From Calcarisporiella thermophila CBS 279.70 (Eukaryota > Calcarisporiellomycota): a stretch of DNA of 64,000 nt. This document shows, in pieces, positions 11,844 to 21,762 of this stretch; the stretch's first letter is position 1, and every line of letters begins with the position of its first letter. The position numbers and the translations under genes were made by a program. Location: positions 1,046,540-1,110,539 of the forward strand of contig NW_027192198.1 of NCBI RefSeq assembly GCF_041956535.1, in the 5' to 3' direction. The notes beneath the pieces are model-generated. The model saw only the letters and a program-made list of their open reading frames with translations, searched no databases and was not told the DNA's origin.

Positions 11844-14289
11844 CTAATACTTGGGAGTGGATGACCAGCCCAGAGAGTTCTCTTGCAACATTGGAGGGGA
11901 GATCTCATTGGGAGGATACCGTTCTGACCCCAGGATACGGTCGCGTTTTTCTTGCCGACGCCGCTTGTACACATTAATGAAAAAGGCAACAATACCCAAC
12001 CAGACTATGGTGGTTGCGGCAACTGCTAGTCCTATCACAACTCCCTTATTAGAGTCAGAACTGGGCTCCGGATTCGATTCTCCAGAGGCAATGATGTTCA
12101 TTCCTAACAAACACAATATTAAATGTCAGCACAGGGATTCAGGATGGCCGACGCCTAAATTATGATTGATGGTACCTTCATTGTTGGTGAGCGCAAGCGG
12201 GAAAGATCGATCGATGAACTGGCTGATCTTCCCGTTTGGATTCGTGTATAGCTTGCTCTGCCCATCACTAAGGACCTGCTTAATTGGCTCGATGGATTCA
12301 CTTGGCACAGCCATTACCACCAACACACCGCTAGTTCCATCCTCGTTTCGTCGCACCTGGCGAGCTTTTCTAGTTGCATCGCTCATGCTCAGCACAACCA
12401 TGCGGGACGGAGGAACACCAACAGCAGAGCCAAGCTCATTGGGCAAGAAGTTGACAATCTGCGCAGCAAGGATTGGATCGTGGCATACCTGGGCGTACTG
12501 AATCCCCATCAGTTTGAGCATTACTGTGGTGCTTCCGGGGGGCGGCGTTGCCTTTGTGTCGGGAACAATCACTTCAGGAAGATTAGAGGCTGGCGAAGCA
12601 CGAGATGTAGAAGTAGTGGAGGTAGTTGCGGCATCGGCTGTTTCTTCCATATTAGTGCGTGTCTTTGTAACCGTGTTGGTTGTGGTTTCTTCGAGGCGGA
12701 GTGTAGGCGGAAGCCAATCTATATCACTGTAGTCTGTAGTGGGTGTAGTGGTGGCGGTAGTTGATGTAAAGGCTGTGGATGTGGTTGGGGTTGCAGAAGC
12801 GGTCTCGCTATCTGATGGTTTGGGAGAGGATGGTGTTTGGCTGGTTAAGCTAGACCCTGTGGCTTCAGTCGCACTGGCAATTGAGGTTGCGATGGTGGCC
12901 GAGGGCGAGGCACTGTTTGGCAACTGCGAGGTTGCAGTGGCCATGCTAGCCAAATTGGACTGAGTCGCAGTGGCTTTTTCTACGGATACGCCCTCCAATG
13001 TGCTCGTTGTTTCTGATGAAGAACCCCCCAAGAGTGGGTCAAGCAAGGGTTTCAATGGCAAAGACATGGAGAGTAAAGGTTGGTCTTTCTTTGCTGTGGC
13101 ACTCGATGGTTTCTCTTCAGATTGAAGAGGGGTAGTCATCGGTGTTCCTATCGCTGATTCATGCATGGGGCGAGAGTGTCGTGAAGGCGTGGGAGTGGCT
13201 TGTTCCATAGAGCGAGGAGGTTGGGACGCAACCGACCTGTGTTCCTCGTTAGACATGCCCGACCCTACGACAGAAGTTGGCTTGTTCGCCTTTGCTTCAG
13301 CTGAATTTGACGAGGTCGGAACATAACTGCTAGAAGATGGAGCGACACTGGAGGAGGTTGAGGGGGGAGGAGTGGGCTCATCACCGCCGCTGCTTGTAGA
13401 CATAGTTGGAGAGGCTTCTTGCGATGGGGTCTCAGTTGGAGTTGCGCTCGAACTCTCTGCTGAGGTACGCTCTGGAGATGCCTCCATGCTGGAGGAGGTA
13501 GTCTCGGTTGCTTTGTCCTTCTCCATTACTTTCTCTTTTTCCATGGTCTTTTCATCTGTGTCTGTTTGCTCCGACTTGAGCTTATCCGTTTTAGTACTCT
13601 CCTCCTCCATCTTGGTGTCCTCTTCTTCCGAATCATCCGTGGCGGCCACTTTCTTCTTCGTCGCCTCAGTACTCGAGCCCTTGGCAGTAGTCTCTTTTTC
13701 AGAGTCCATGGTCTTTGCTTTTGGCTTTGCCTTGGTCTTGACTGCTTCTTCTGTCTCCTTTGGCTTCATCGCCTTGGCGGTTGACTTGGTGGCTTTCGCG
13801 GTTCCTTCTGTAGTGGCCTTCTTTGGCTTTGCCTTTGGCTTGGTTACAGATTGCCGGCCGGTGTTTGCCTTGTTGTTTTGGGAGGAAGAGGGTTGATTGT
13901 TGTTGTTGTTGCCTCTCTGATTCTGAGGTTGGTTCTGGGGTTGGCTCTGGGACTGTACCTGCTGGCCACCTCCGTACTGATTTGAAAACTGAGACCCCTG
14001 TGATCCCGTCCCCATTTGTGCAGGATCAGGACGATTGATGCCCTATAGTAGACAAGCGGGTTGTTAGTTCGCCCTATAGTCCCAAACAGTATGGTCATTC
14101 CCTTCTCTCTCTCCCCTTACTTACCAGGACATTACTCTCTAGATTCTGTATGGCATTAAGGAACAGCCGAGATAACTGTCGCTTCTTATAAGAATGCCTC
14201 AGCTCTCCGTCTACGTGAATGGTCGCCATACTCTGGACGGATAAAACCATCATTAGGCTGACGGCGAGGTAGGGAGCAAGTCGCACCAT
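11844..14289 (-). CDS. Mucin-like single-pass membrane protein
   Basis: The three-exon model (14125-14289, 12176-14042, 11844-12103) gives about 763 aa. It starts with a signal peptide (MVRLAPYLAVSLMMVLSVQS). A Gln/Asn-rich then Lys/Glu-rich segment follows, then a long Ser/Thr/Pro-rich stretch typical of O-glycosylated stalks. A folded, membrane-proximal domain of about 120 residues follows (VMLKLMGIQY... FIDRSFPLAL). One transmembrane helix (about 697-722) precedes a basic stop-transfer KRRRQEKR and a short cytoplasmic tail. The design matches fungal wall-stress sensors (Wsc, Mid2 or Msb2 type), but no WSC cysteine domain is seen. A surface sensor or adhesion role is inference. Both introns keep frame. 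Confidence 0.85.
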
Positions 14290-16040
14290 GATGGCTATGC
14301 TTGAATTAAGGGCCCACTATTTGAAAGTGTTAGCGCTAACAGGAATAGGCAGGGAGGACGGAGACACTACAGAAATGAGGGGAATGGATAGGCAGTTGAA
14401 GATGGAGCTGTAAAAGACTCAAACAAGGAGAAATAAAGGAAGGGAATGGGAAGGGGGTGGTAATAGAACGAATGACACTTGGATATTAGAGGTGCTACAG
14501 TTGGTTCAAAGACTCACTCTCACTAAAGATAGAAATGAACACACTTGAATGAGTTCAACGGGGATGTAGAACGACCATTCAAGATGGAATGAGATTCAGA
14601 GATGGTCGTCTCTTTCCAACTTCTTCTTTGAAAGAGGAAAAGGGGAGAGGGAGGGGATGGATATCGTCTTATTTCGTATCGCACAGAAGGGAAAGCATTA
14701 TTAGGCATATGTAACGCTAGCTCATAACGTGCGGTGCACGGATATTGCTTATGTTTCAATCTTATCCCTATTTAAGACAATAGGGGATGCGAACGTGTGC
14801 GACGTTGGCCTCAAGGGACGGAAGTGAGCACAGGCCATTTAATTCTATGAAATTCATTCCCAAAACACCGATTGCCGGAGTACAAAACGTCTTCTCTAAA
14901 TTAAAAGCAACAGTATAAAAATAAATGATTGTGCTGACAGTTCGATCTCAAAGCGCCAATAATGGTGCGCTAAGCTCCCTTAAAGTCTCAGGCAACTCTT
15001 GTAAAGCAAATTAAGAAGCATCGCAATAAAGAGAATACACCTAATTATAAGATAACCGGGAATAATTCGGTCTTTAAAGGCCGAAAATTACTATGAAAAT
15101 AAGAGAACTGAAACAAAATAATTCTATTAAAAAATAAACTAGCTATTAAAAAAGCAAAGGGAACGCTCAATCGCAGAATGCTGAGCGTTTTTTTTTTCTC
15201 ACAATCATATTGAGCTTCAACTAAAGAAACACTAGTAAAATCAATTAAACCCGACTTGACTACAGATGAGAAGATCCTAGATAAACCTCTGGTATAAAAC
15301 CAGTTTTATAATATAACCAAGCATCAACTAATGCTACACAAGGGTGCGAGAGGCGACTTGTGCCTTTTTCTTAATATGAATTCAGAGCAATGAGGCTAGC
15401 ACACTGCCGCAATCGCTGTAGCAGAGATAGTGATGCTTAAATTTATTTGACATTTTTATATGTCAGAAGAGCAATCAAATCGTTTTATAAACGCCCGTTG
15501 TAGTGGAGTCACAATCGCGGTTAATCCCTTTTCTATATCGGTGGTCAGCATCGCCCTTTCTCTCAAGTGAAAAAGAAAAAGCGTGTTCCTTGAGGAGAGA
15601 TTTTGAAAAATTCGTATTTTCTCAACCTATTATTTTTATTGAAATATAAAAGAGACTGGCATTGCTCGGTATCCTATTACTAATATATATACCACGGCGA
15701 CGCGATTATAGTAAAACAGAGCCTGGGCTTGTATGCACTGCAGTTTGTAATACGAGCGCATGATGCATTTTCGTTCTCTCTCTGTATCACATTCTACAAA
15801 AGTGGATAGAAAATTGATAGGAAGAAACCCCATTTTTTACGATTCTAGGTAATACAACTAATAGATGAGTGCAATGGTCTTCATACAGTAATATAAATGG
15901 AAATTACGCAAATGGAGAATAGGGCTGTGTTTGTTTAAGGATAAAATAATAAGATTTTCTTTAGAGATATCCATTTTTCTTGTTCTCAGTAGTAGTGTGG
16001 ATTGGGCTGAGAATCATTTTAGCAAAAAACAAAATTGAAT
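14290..16040. other. Intergenic region, no gene supported
   Basis: About 1.75 kb, AT-rich toward 15000-16000. It includes the upstream region of the mucin-like gene. No conserved ORF or RNA was found. Confidence 0.5.
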
Positions 16041-16113
16041 CGCCCAACGTGGGGGTCGAACCCACAACCTTGAGATTAAGAGTCTCACGCTCTACCGATT
16101 GAGCTAGCCGGGC
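16041..16113 (-). tRNA. tRNA-Lys (CTT)
   Basis: The complement is a full 73-nt cloverleaf. The acceptor GCCCGGC pairs with GTTGGGC (two G-T pairs), the D arm is TAGCTCAATCGGTAGAGC, the loop CTCTTAA carries anticodon CTT, and the T arm contains GGTTCGACCCC. There is no intron and no encoded CCA. It lies 80 nt from the SINE insertion. Confidence 0.95.
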
Positions 16114-16178
16114 TTCCGCTGAAAGAGAGTTCAAAAAGCCAAATTTGAATAACATAGAATCGTTTTGGATTTTTGCAT

Positions 16179-16194
16179 TTTGCCGCCCTTGGTG
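16179..16194 (+). repeat. SINE target-site duplication, 5' copy
   Basis: The 16 bases tttgccgcccttggtg are identical to the copy directly after the A-tail at 16528-16543. The final G may belong to the element. Confidence 0.85.
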
Positions 16195-16527
16195 GGGGAG
16201 GGTTAGTGTAGTGGACTATTCCTGGGATGCCGATGAGAACGGCGTGGGTTCGAATCCCACTTCCCCCACCAGCACTTACTCTTAGTTTGTGACTGCTGTC
16301 CACTTGATCAGAAGCTGAGTCTTGATTATTGAAAAGACCGCCCTTACGATAAGTACAAAAGATTACATCGGTTTCACGTACATGCTATACACGACAACTG
16401 CGATATACGCATATCGATTGAACGTCTATCGATCAAGGACCTATATCTCGTTAAGTCCATTGACATTAACTTCATGTAATATATGGAAATTAAATAAAAG
16501 TTTCCATTGATTGATCAAAAAAAAAAA
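16194..16527 (+). mobile_element. tRNA-derived SINE, complete copy
   Basis: The element starts exactly at the first base of a tRNA-like head (16194-16268): acceptor GGGGGAG/TTCCCCC, A-box TAGTGTAGTGG, B-box GGTTCGAATCC, then A plus CCA at 16268-16271. An unrelated body of about 245 bp follows and ends in 11 A residues (16517-16527). The sequence tttgccgcccttggtg occurs on both sides (16179-16194 and 16528-16543), a perfect target-site duplication of 15-16 bp. The anticodon arm does not fold canonically: the best hairpin, GCCG-ATGAGAA-CGGC, abuts the T arm, so the head is unlikely to be a working tRNA. Mobilisation would depend on a LINE machinery in trans. Confidence 0.8.
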
Positions 16528-16543
16528 TTTGCCGCCCTTGGTG
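16528..16543 (+). repeat. SINE target-site duplication, 3' copy; also left flank of the LINE
   Basis: Identical to 16179-16194. Its first 12 bases recur after the LINE A-tail at 17414-17425, so this copy probably also served as the LINE target. Confidence 0.8.
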
Positions 16544-17409
16544 CCTCGATTCTGGCCCGAGGTTGGATCTACACCAAAAGATTGGGAGAAGGTTTGGACC
16601 TCCGTCCACAAGCGACCCACACTCCCTAAAACACCGTGCGCTACGCTGGTGGATCCTTGTAGAACGAGTAATCGCTAACTCTACATTTCCTGGTCACGAT
16701 CCAAAGTGTACCCGTTGCAACGCTTCAAGGGTCACAATTCGTCATACCTTTTTCGAATGTCCGGAACCTACACCAGTGTGGTAGTGGGCGGAGAAGTGTA
16801 TCATCACCATCACAGGTCCCCCAGAATTCTCAGGTGCTGATTGCTCGCAACCTTATATTAGGAGACCTATCTGGATCCTCACGAACAGCAAGACACGTGG
16901 CTCAAATCACCTTCGATTCGGTACTGTGGCAAATCCATCGGGATCGTATCGCCTTTCATTTTGAAAACACTCGAGCCTTATCCGAAACCATTATCAATCG
17001 GGCCAAGATGGATATTGAGGAGGCAATAGGAGCCGAACTAACAAGAGCCCGAATAAAGCGACAAATTGAACAGTTCCGAAGCAGGTGGTATATACTGGCC
17101 GCAGTGAAAGAAGGAGCTAATAGAGCGGCTCTAGAACTGGACTGACGCAGTAGCCCCTACTACTAGCCCTTCTCTTTCCTCATATCTCTCTCTCCATATC
17201 ACCTATCAAGTCTTCCCCTAATACCCACAGTTAGCTGAGTTTTATTTCTCATCTACCCATCTGAGGAGAAAATTCGTTATGACCAATTTACCCCGAATTG
17301 CAATACCGCATTAATATCTAGCTCTCATTTTATTACTTTTAATAATGTAACGATTGTACTTTAGAGTCTTCTTAAACAATAAAGACTCATTTTTGATAAA
17401 AAAAAAAAA
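16540..17409 (+). mobile_element. 5'-truncated LINE, copy A (zf-RVT C-terminus, 3' UTR, A-tail)
   Basis: The 5' part encodes the C-terminus of a reverse-transcriptase polyprotein: a zf-RVT-like zinc motif (CTRCNASRVTIRHTFFEC) and then a helical tail with QITFDSVLWQIH. A TAG at 16782-16784 and a frameshift before 16834 make it non-functional. A 3' UTR, an AATAAA at about 17379 and 12 A residues (17398-17409) follow. The sequence tttgccgccctt occurs before the 5' end (16528-16539) and after the tail (17414-17425), so it looks like a retroposed, 5'-truncated insertion. A Tad/L1-like clade is likely but not proven. Confidence 0.75.
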
Positions 17410-17425
17410 GCTTTTTGCCGCCCTT

Positions 17426-17879
17426 TTCGTAATAGTTTAAATAAACCACTGGATGCAAGTGCTTGGTCCTTTGAGGAAAAAAGCCGCCCTATTCGTCCAA
17501 GCCAAGGATTGTATTTATCACAGATAACCATGAACATGAAGATATTGCATTCAACTGTATCTCTTATCCGATTTACACATTGCCATCAAGGCTCAATAGC
17601 TACAGGCACAGAGGAAAGAATTTAAACTAAGGTTCGAGCAGAAATAGAAAAAGAACTCACCAATCCAGATCGATGAGAGCCGAGAGGTAGGCTTCTATTT
17701 CGAGGGAGTAAATAACACTTGGTTTGAACTTTACAAGCACGGGTCTCACCAGGCTATATCCCTTGATTTCTTGTACTATAAAATCTTGCTTGGAAGCCCC
17801 CTTCACTTATATAATATATTTTAAAATAAACCATAGTGTGCAAGTTTTCGCGTCCTAAAAGGAAAAAAAAAAGGCACTC
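17426..17879. other. Flank between two LINE copies; retroposon-derived fragments
   Basis: A motif at about 17441-17485 (ataaacca...tgcaagtgcttgg...aggaaaaaa) recurs in diverged form at 17826-17872 and, more weakly, at 28765-28810. These look like 3' ends of another retroposon family. The rest shows no gene. Confidence 0.35.
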
Positions 17880-18691
17880 GTTTCGTCCAGAAATGGCCAA
17901 CTCTTCCAAGGCATTACGCGCTACATTGACGAATCCATAATGCACGTGTGATCACCAACCTGACCTACCCTGATTGAGCCCCGAAGTGTGTACCCTCTGC
18001 AGCGCTTCGAAAGACACAACCCGTTACATTTATTCGAATGTCCTGAAGTAACGCCAATGTGCCAGTGGGCACAGAGATATATCAACATCATTGTATGTCC
18101 CCCAGAACACTCTGGTATCTACTTCTAAGTTTCTAACACTTGGCGTCTTACCCGAAGCCCCAAGTATGCTAAACCATGTGGTTCAAATTACTTTCGATTC
18201 AGCATTGTGGCAGATACACCTGGGCCGCATTGTTTACCACTCGAGTATCATCCGAGACTCTCACCAACCGTGTCAAATTTGGTATCGAGGAACCAAATTG
18301 GTAAAAAGCGCGAAAAGTGCGAGGGCTCGAGCTGTTTCGGGGCAGGTTGTGCAAACAAGATGTGTAGATAGAAGGAGTAGATAGTGCGGCCCCGGTGTTG
18401 AAATGGCGTAGTGGTCACTTCTTATTATTTTCTACCTTTCATAACTCCATGTCTTTTGTTTTCTATCTACTTGACCAATCTTCTAATTACTACTGTCAAA
18501 TTATTTCTTTTGTTTCCATTTTTCATTAGTTATTACTTGAGAAATACAAATTGTTATTTCCAATGTTTTATCTTGAATAGATTTGGCAAATTAACTTTTT
18601 CTTTTCTTTCTATTTTCCCATCATCCTGTAGCCACTGTATTTTATTAGGAATCTCTCTAGTAATAAAGACGCACAATAGCAAAAAAAAAAA
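17880..18691 (+). mobile_element. Decayed LINE, copy B
   Basis: Homologous to copy A over the zinc-motif region (gtgtaccctctgcagcgcttcg versus its counterpart) and the tail helix (VVQITFDSALWQIHLGRI at about 18181-18230), but with several frameshifts and stops. It ends in AATAAAGACGCA and an A-run at 18680-18691, matching the copy A 3' end. It is much more diverged than copy A and therefore probably older, or from another subfamily. Confidence 0.65.
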
Positions 18692-18937
18692 AGCTATCGG
18701 TTGCACTTTATAGATAAGTTTCCCTCTATTGTCTTCCTTCTTTACTAAGATCATCTTTTTTTGTTTTTCTTTCCTTTTGCTTACTACTACCATGGTCATT
18801 AGGTATTGAAAAGAGGACTTTAAGAAAATCCTCTCTTTGTTGTAAAAAATAAAGCCGCCCATTATGGATCTCTCATTCAAAAGGAACAAACAAATATTCT
18901 ATCCTATTTTAATAAAAAAAAAGAAAGCTTTCGACCG

Positions 18938-19040
18938 CCACTGCTCGAGCGTCATTTGAGAATCTCATCAACCTTGTCAAATCTGATATTAAGACGGCCA
19001 TATAAGGTTATCCTTTTCTTCTGTTTATTTTTTTTTTTAT
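18938..19040 (+). mobile_element. LINE fragment, copy C
   Basis: A short stretch (about 18942-19005) aligns with the helical tail of copies A and B (CTCGAGC...ATCAA...GA(T)ATTNAGANGGC). It is preceded by an A-run with agct, as after copies A and B. Only a fragment remains. Confidence 0.4.
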
Positions 19041-20218
19041 CAGGAGCCGATATGATTTGAGTTCATATACTTATGAATTAAAAACTTGGCTGAAAGTTTA
19101 CGTTGGCTGAGATGAATCTCTTTGTCACCTTAGCTATCCCAAAGCTGGATCAAATGTGAGCAAATTTGATCTTAAGCGCTACGTACTTCTCTAGGTCTAT
19201 AGAATACTTTACAATAAAATACTTGCATTTAAATAACAAGCACTTTATTTTCATTAGCCATTCAATAATTTTATATCCTGTTTTATTTCAAAAAGAAAAA
19301 TAAAAATCGTGCCCTGCAACATAGGGCTGCAATAAAACAGAAAATCAGATACAAAAGTAACTGTACGATACGTGCCAAGCATCCCACTCACCTAGGAAAA
19401 AAAAGCCTCCACTCAATGAAATATCCCAAGGCCTTCTTGGCCATTAGTCCGTTCTTGGCGTACCCTAAGTTCCATGGCGCTATCCACTCGATATAATGCA
19501 CAAAGCTTTGTGGGACTGTTTTCTTGCAACCGATAGCCTTCAAGCTAGCGGGAATTTATGTTGACGGTTCAAAGGATCCACTCCGGCTGCACCAGTTCAT
19601 ACTACGAGGAAAGAAGGCTTAACTCTGTTACATACTAGGAAATTTTATGCTACTGTTTCTTTTCATGTTTCTTTTAATAGCCTGCAGATGGCGGCTTCGT
19701 TTCTTTGTTGATAGCCTTCTGTCTCCGCTACACATCACTGTTTTCGCTTCACCTTGATTGACATTGGTATTGGCCTCTAATTATAGTTTGATAGCGAAAT
19801 GGCTTCATGGGGGAGCATCGGTTCAATTATCCGAGGCAAGCACCAACTCATTGTTTCCACCTAATTATCGACGGGGCGCCATTTTTTGGGTGACACTAGG
19901 CCACCGATCAGGGTAGGCCAGGGCTAGCCAGGGCAGCAATCCTTTCACTAGCTCCACATTATAATTTATTGCATTAAAGGCGGATGAATAGCCCGCAGGA
20001 GATAGAGCACAGTGACTTGGGGGAGGGGGGAGCCCTTCCATCTCCATATAGTGAGTATACCATAGAACGAGGGCAGACAAATTTGAATGGAATTGGCGAG
20101 GGACAGACGAGAATCGGTTGCCACCGCTTCTGACGTCACACCATAGGACAATGATATGGAAATTTTAGCCCGACCCCCACGCAACACTCCTCCTTCGTAA
20201 GATTCTCGACCTCGAGCC
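19041..20218. other. Intergenic region upstream of the small membrane-protein gene
   Basis: No intact gene. AT-rich to about 19400, then more balanced. No element could be delimited. Confidence 0.45.
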
Positions 20219-20611
20219 ATGGATAAGCCAGCGCAATCAGCCCCAGAACCTCTCCCCCACGATCCACCGCCGCCCCCTTATTCCTCAGAGCATCCTGGTG
20301 CCACTTCGAACGAAGCCACTCCATTCGTTCCGTCTAGCTCGAATCATGTATACTCGCCATTTGCCGATTACTATCACACCGTATCCACCCAGATCCAGCA
20401 GCCCCCGGAGTGGAATCGCTTCCCGCTCGCTGCCTGGATGTTTTTGCTGGGCTGGGCCTTCCCTCCGCTGTGGTTTGTAGGCGCATGCTGCTTTCTAAGA
20501 TCGAGCAATCCCTTCGAACGGGCTTGGGCCAAGGTGTGTCTGGTGGTCCTGCTTGTCAGTGTGGTGGTGGGCGTGTTTGTGGCCGTGGGGGAGATTTTCC
20601 GCATGATGTAA
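20219..20611 (+). CDS. Small proline-rich protein with two membrane segments
   Basis: A single exon of 130 aa. The first 70 residues are Pro/Ser-rich and probably cytosolic and disordered (PPPPPYSS is near a PPxY-type motif). Two hydrophobic segments follow (about 72-94, rich in Trp and Pro: WMFLLGWAFPPLWFVG; and about 104-126) with a short basic loop between. The design resembles small fungal membrane proteins of unknown function that carry a W-x-x-G-x-x-F-P-P-L-W motif. The PPxY-like stretch could recruit a Nedd4-type ubiquitin ligase, but that is inference. It diverges from the retroposon cluster and converges with the C2H2 gene. Confidence 0.75.
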   Translation: MDKPAQSAPEPLPHDPPPPPYSSEHPGATSNEATPFVPSSSNHVYSPFADYYHTVSTQIQQPPEWNRFPLAAWMFLLGWAFPPLWFVGACCFLRSSNPFERAWAKVCLVVLLVSVVVGVFVAVGEIFRMM

Positions 20612-20990
20612 CTGGGGGGAGGAGTGTAGAGTGCGTTTGTAAATATTTCCAATGTTCGTTTGACTCTCAATATTTGAACATCGTGTATCTTATTGCCCTG
20701 TTATTGCTTGTAAAAAAAAATAAAGAAAATTGCAATAGCTGGAGAGAAACAAGAGTAAAAAAAAGCATAGGTGAGGAAAAACAAGAGTGTAAGTAAAGAG
20801 TTTCTGATTTCAGCCCTTTCACAATTCAAGCACTTAACACGGACAGTTCGGTGCAGAAAAAAAAAAGTGGGAGAGGAGAGTGAAAAGAAGTGAAGAGACC
20901 AGACATTATATTATAGAAGAAAAGAAAAACAATTAGGTTGCGCGACATATTTCAGAGCAACAAAGACATCCCAGTAGAAACATAAATTAT
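20612..20990. other. Convergent 3' region
   Basis: A-rich stretch between two convergent genes, probably both 3' UTRs. Nothing else is seen. Confidence 0.5.
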
Positions 20991-21762
20991 TCAGGCATGG
21001 GCCTTCCTCCGCAGATGCCTAAGCAAAGCATCCCTGCGGGTGAAGTGCTTACCGCACTTGTCACATCGCACACCGGCATCGCCCATATGCCTCCGCATGT
21101 GGCGATACAAGTCATACACGCGGTTGAACGACGCTTTGCAGATGTCGCAGACGGGCAGCTCGCGGACGGCGTGGCGTGTCTTCCGGCCGGCGGAAGAGGG
21201 GGGCGAGGAGGCGTAGGGGTGGTGGGAGTGACGCATGAGGTAGGAGGGGTGGGGGATGGGGGAGGGGCGGGGGAGAGGTATCCGAGTGAGTCGGGGAGGG
21301 CATATCCGCGCCCCAGCCGTCCTTGTGGTGCTGCTGGTATTGGTTTGGGCTGTGGTGAGGGTAGCGCGTGGGCTGCAGCGGGAGGGGGCAGTGGGACCTC
21401 TCGGCAAGCACGGTGCGCCTCCAGTTGGAGCCATCGCCCACCGAGGATGGCCAGGGGTCGTGGCCGCCGCGCGGCCGATAGTTCTCAGGGAATTCATCCC
21501 GGGCCAGCGAGGGATGCCACTCGCTGGTGGGCTGCGGGGGCGTGAGCAGCCACGCGGGGCGGTCGCCCAGCGAGACGGGCGAGACGGGGGATTGCGGCGG
21601 TGGCGTGGGGTCGAGCACGGTCTCCAGCCAGGACGACCCGCGCCCGGCTTGGATGTCGGCGCCCGCATCCGCGCGCATTTTTGGATGCTGGGGGTAGAAG
21701 GAGTGCGAGGACATGGAGGCAAGGAATGGAGTGAGATGAGCTAACAGGGGGAGGCTATGCAC
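20991..21762 (-). CDS. C2H2 zinc-finger protein with apparent frameshift
   Basis: The C-terminus carries two C2H2 fingers: CDICKASFNRVYDLYRHMRRH and CDKCGKHF...HLRRKAH (C-x2-C-x12-H-x3/4-H), ending at TGA 20991-20993. The natural N-terminus, with start candidates at 21762 or 21714 (SSHSFYPQ, rich in Pro/Ser/His), is in another frame. That frame continues past the fingers to a stop at 21112. The two frames differ by one base and meet in a C-rich tract (about 21230-21300) with no GT-AG intron available. An indel in the C-runs, either a sequencing error or a real lesion, is the simplest reading. If repaired, it would be a DNA-binding regulator of about 255 aa. Confidence 0.65.

Noticed and set aside
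16194-16268. Functional tRNA-Leu (GAG) at the SINE head
   Set aside because: The hairpin with GAG abuts the T arm with no variable loop, and flanking duplications mark it as part of a retroposon.
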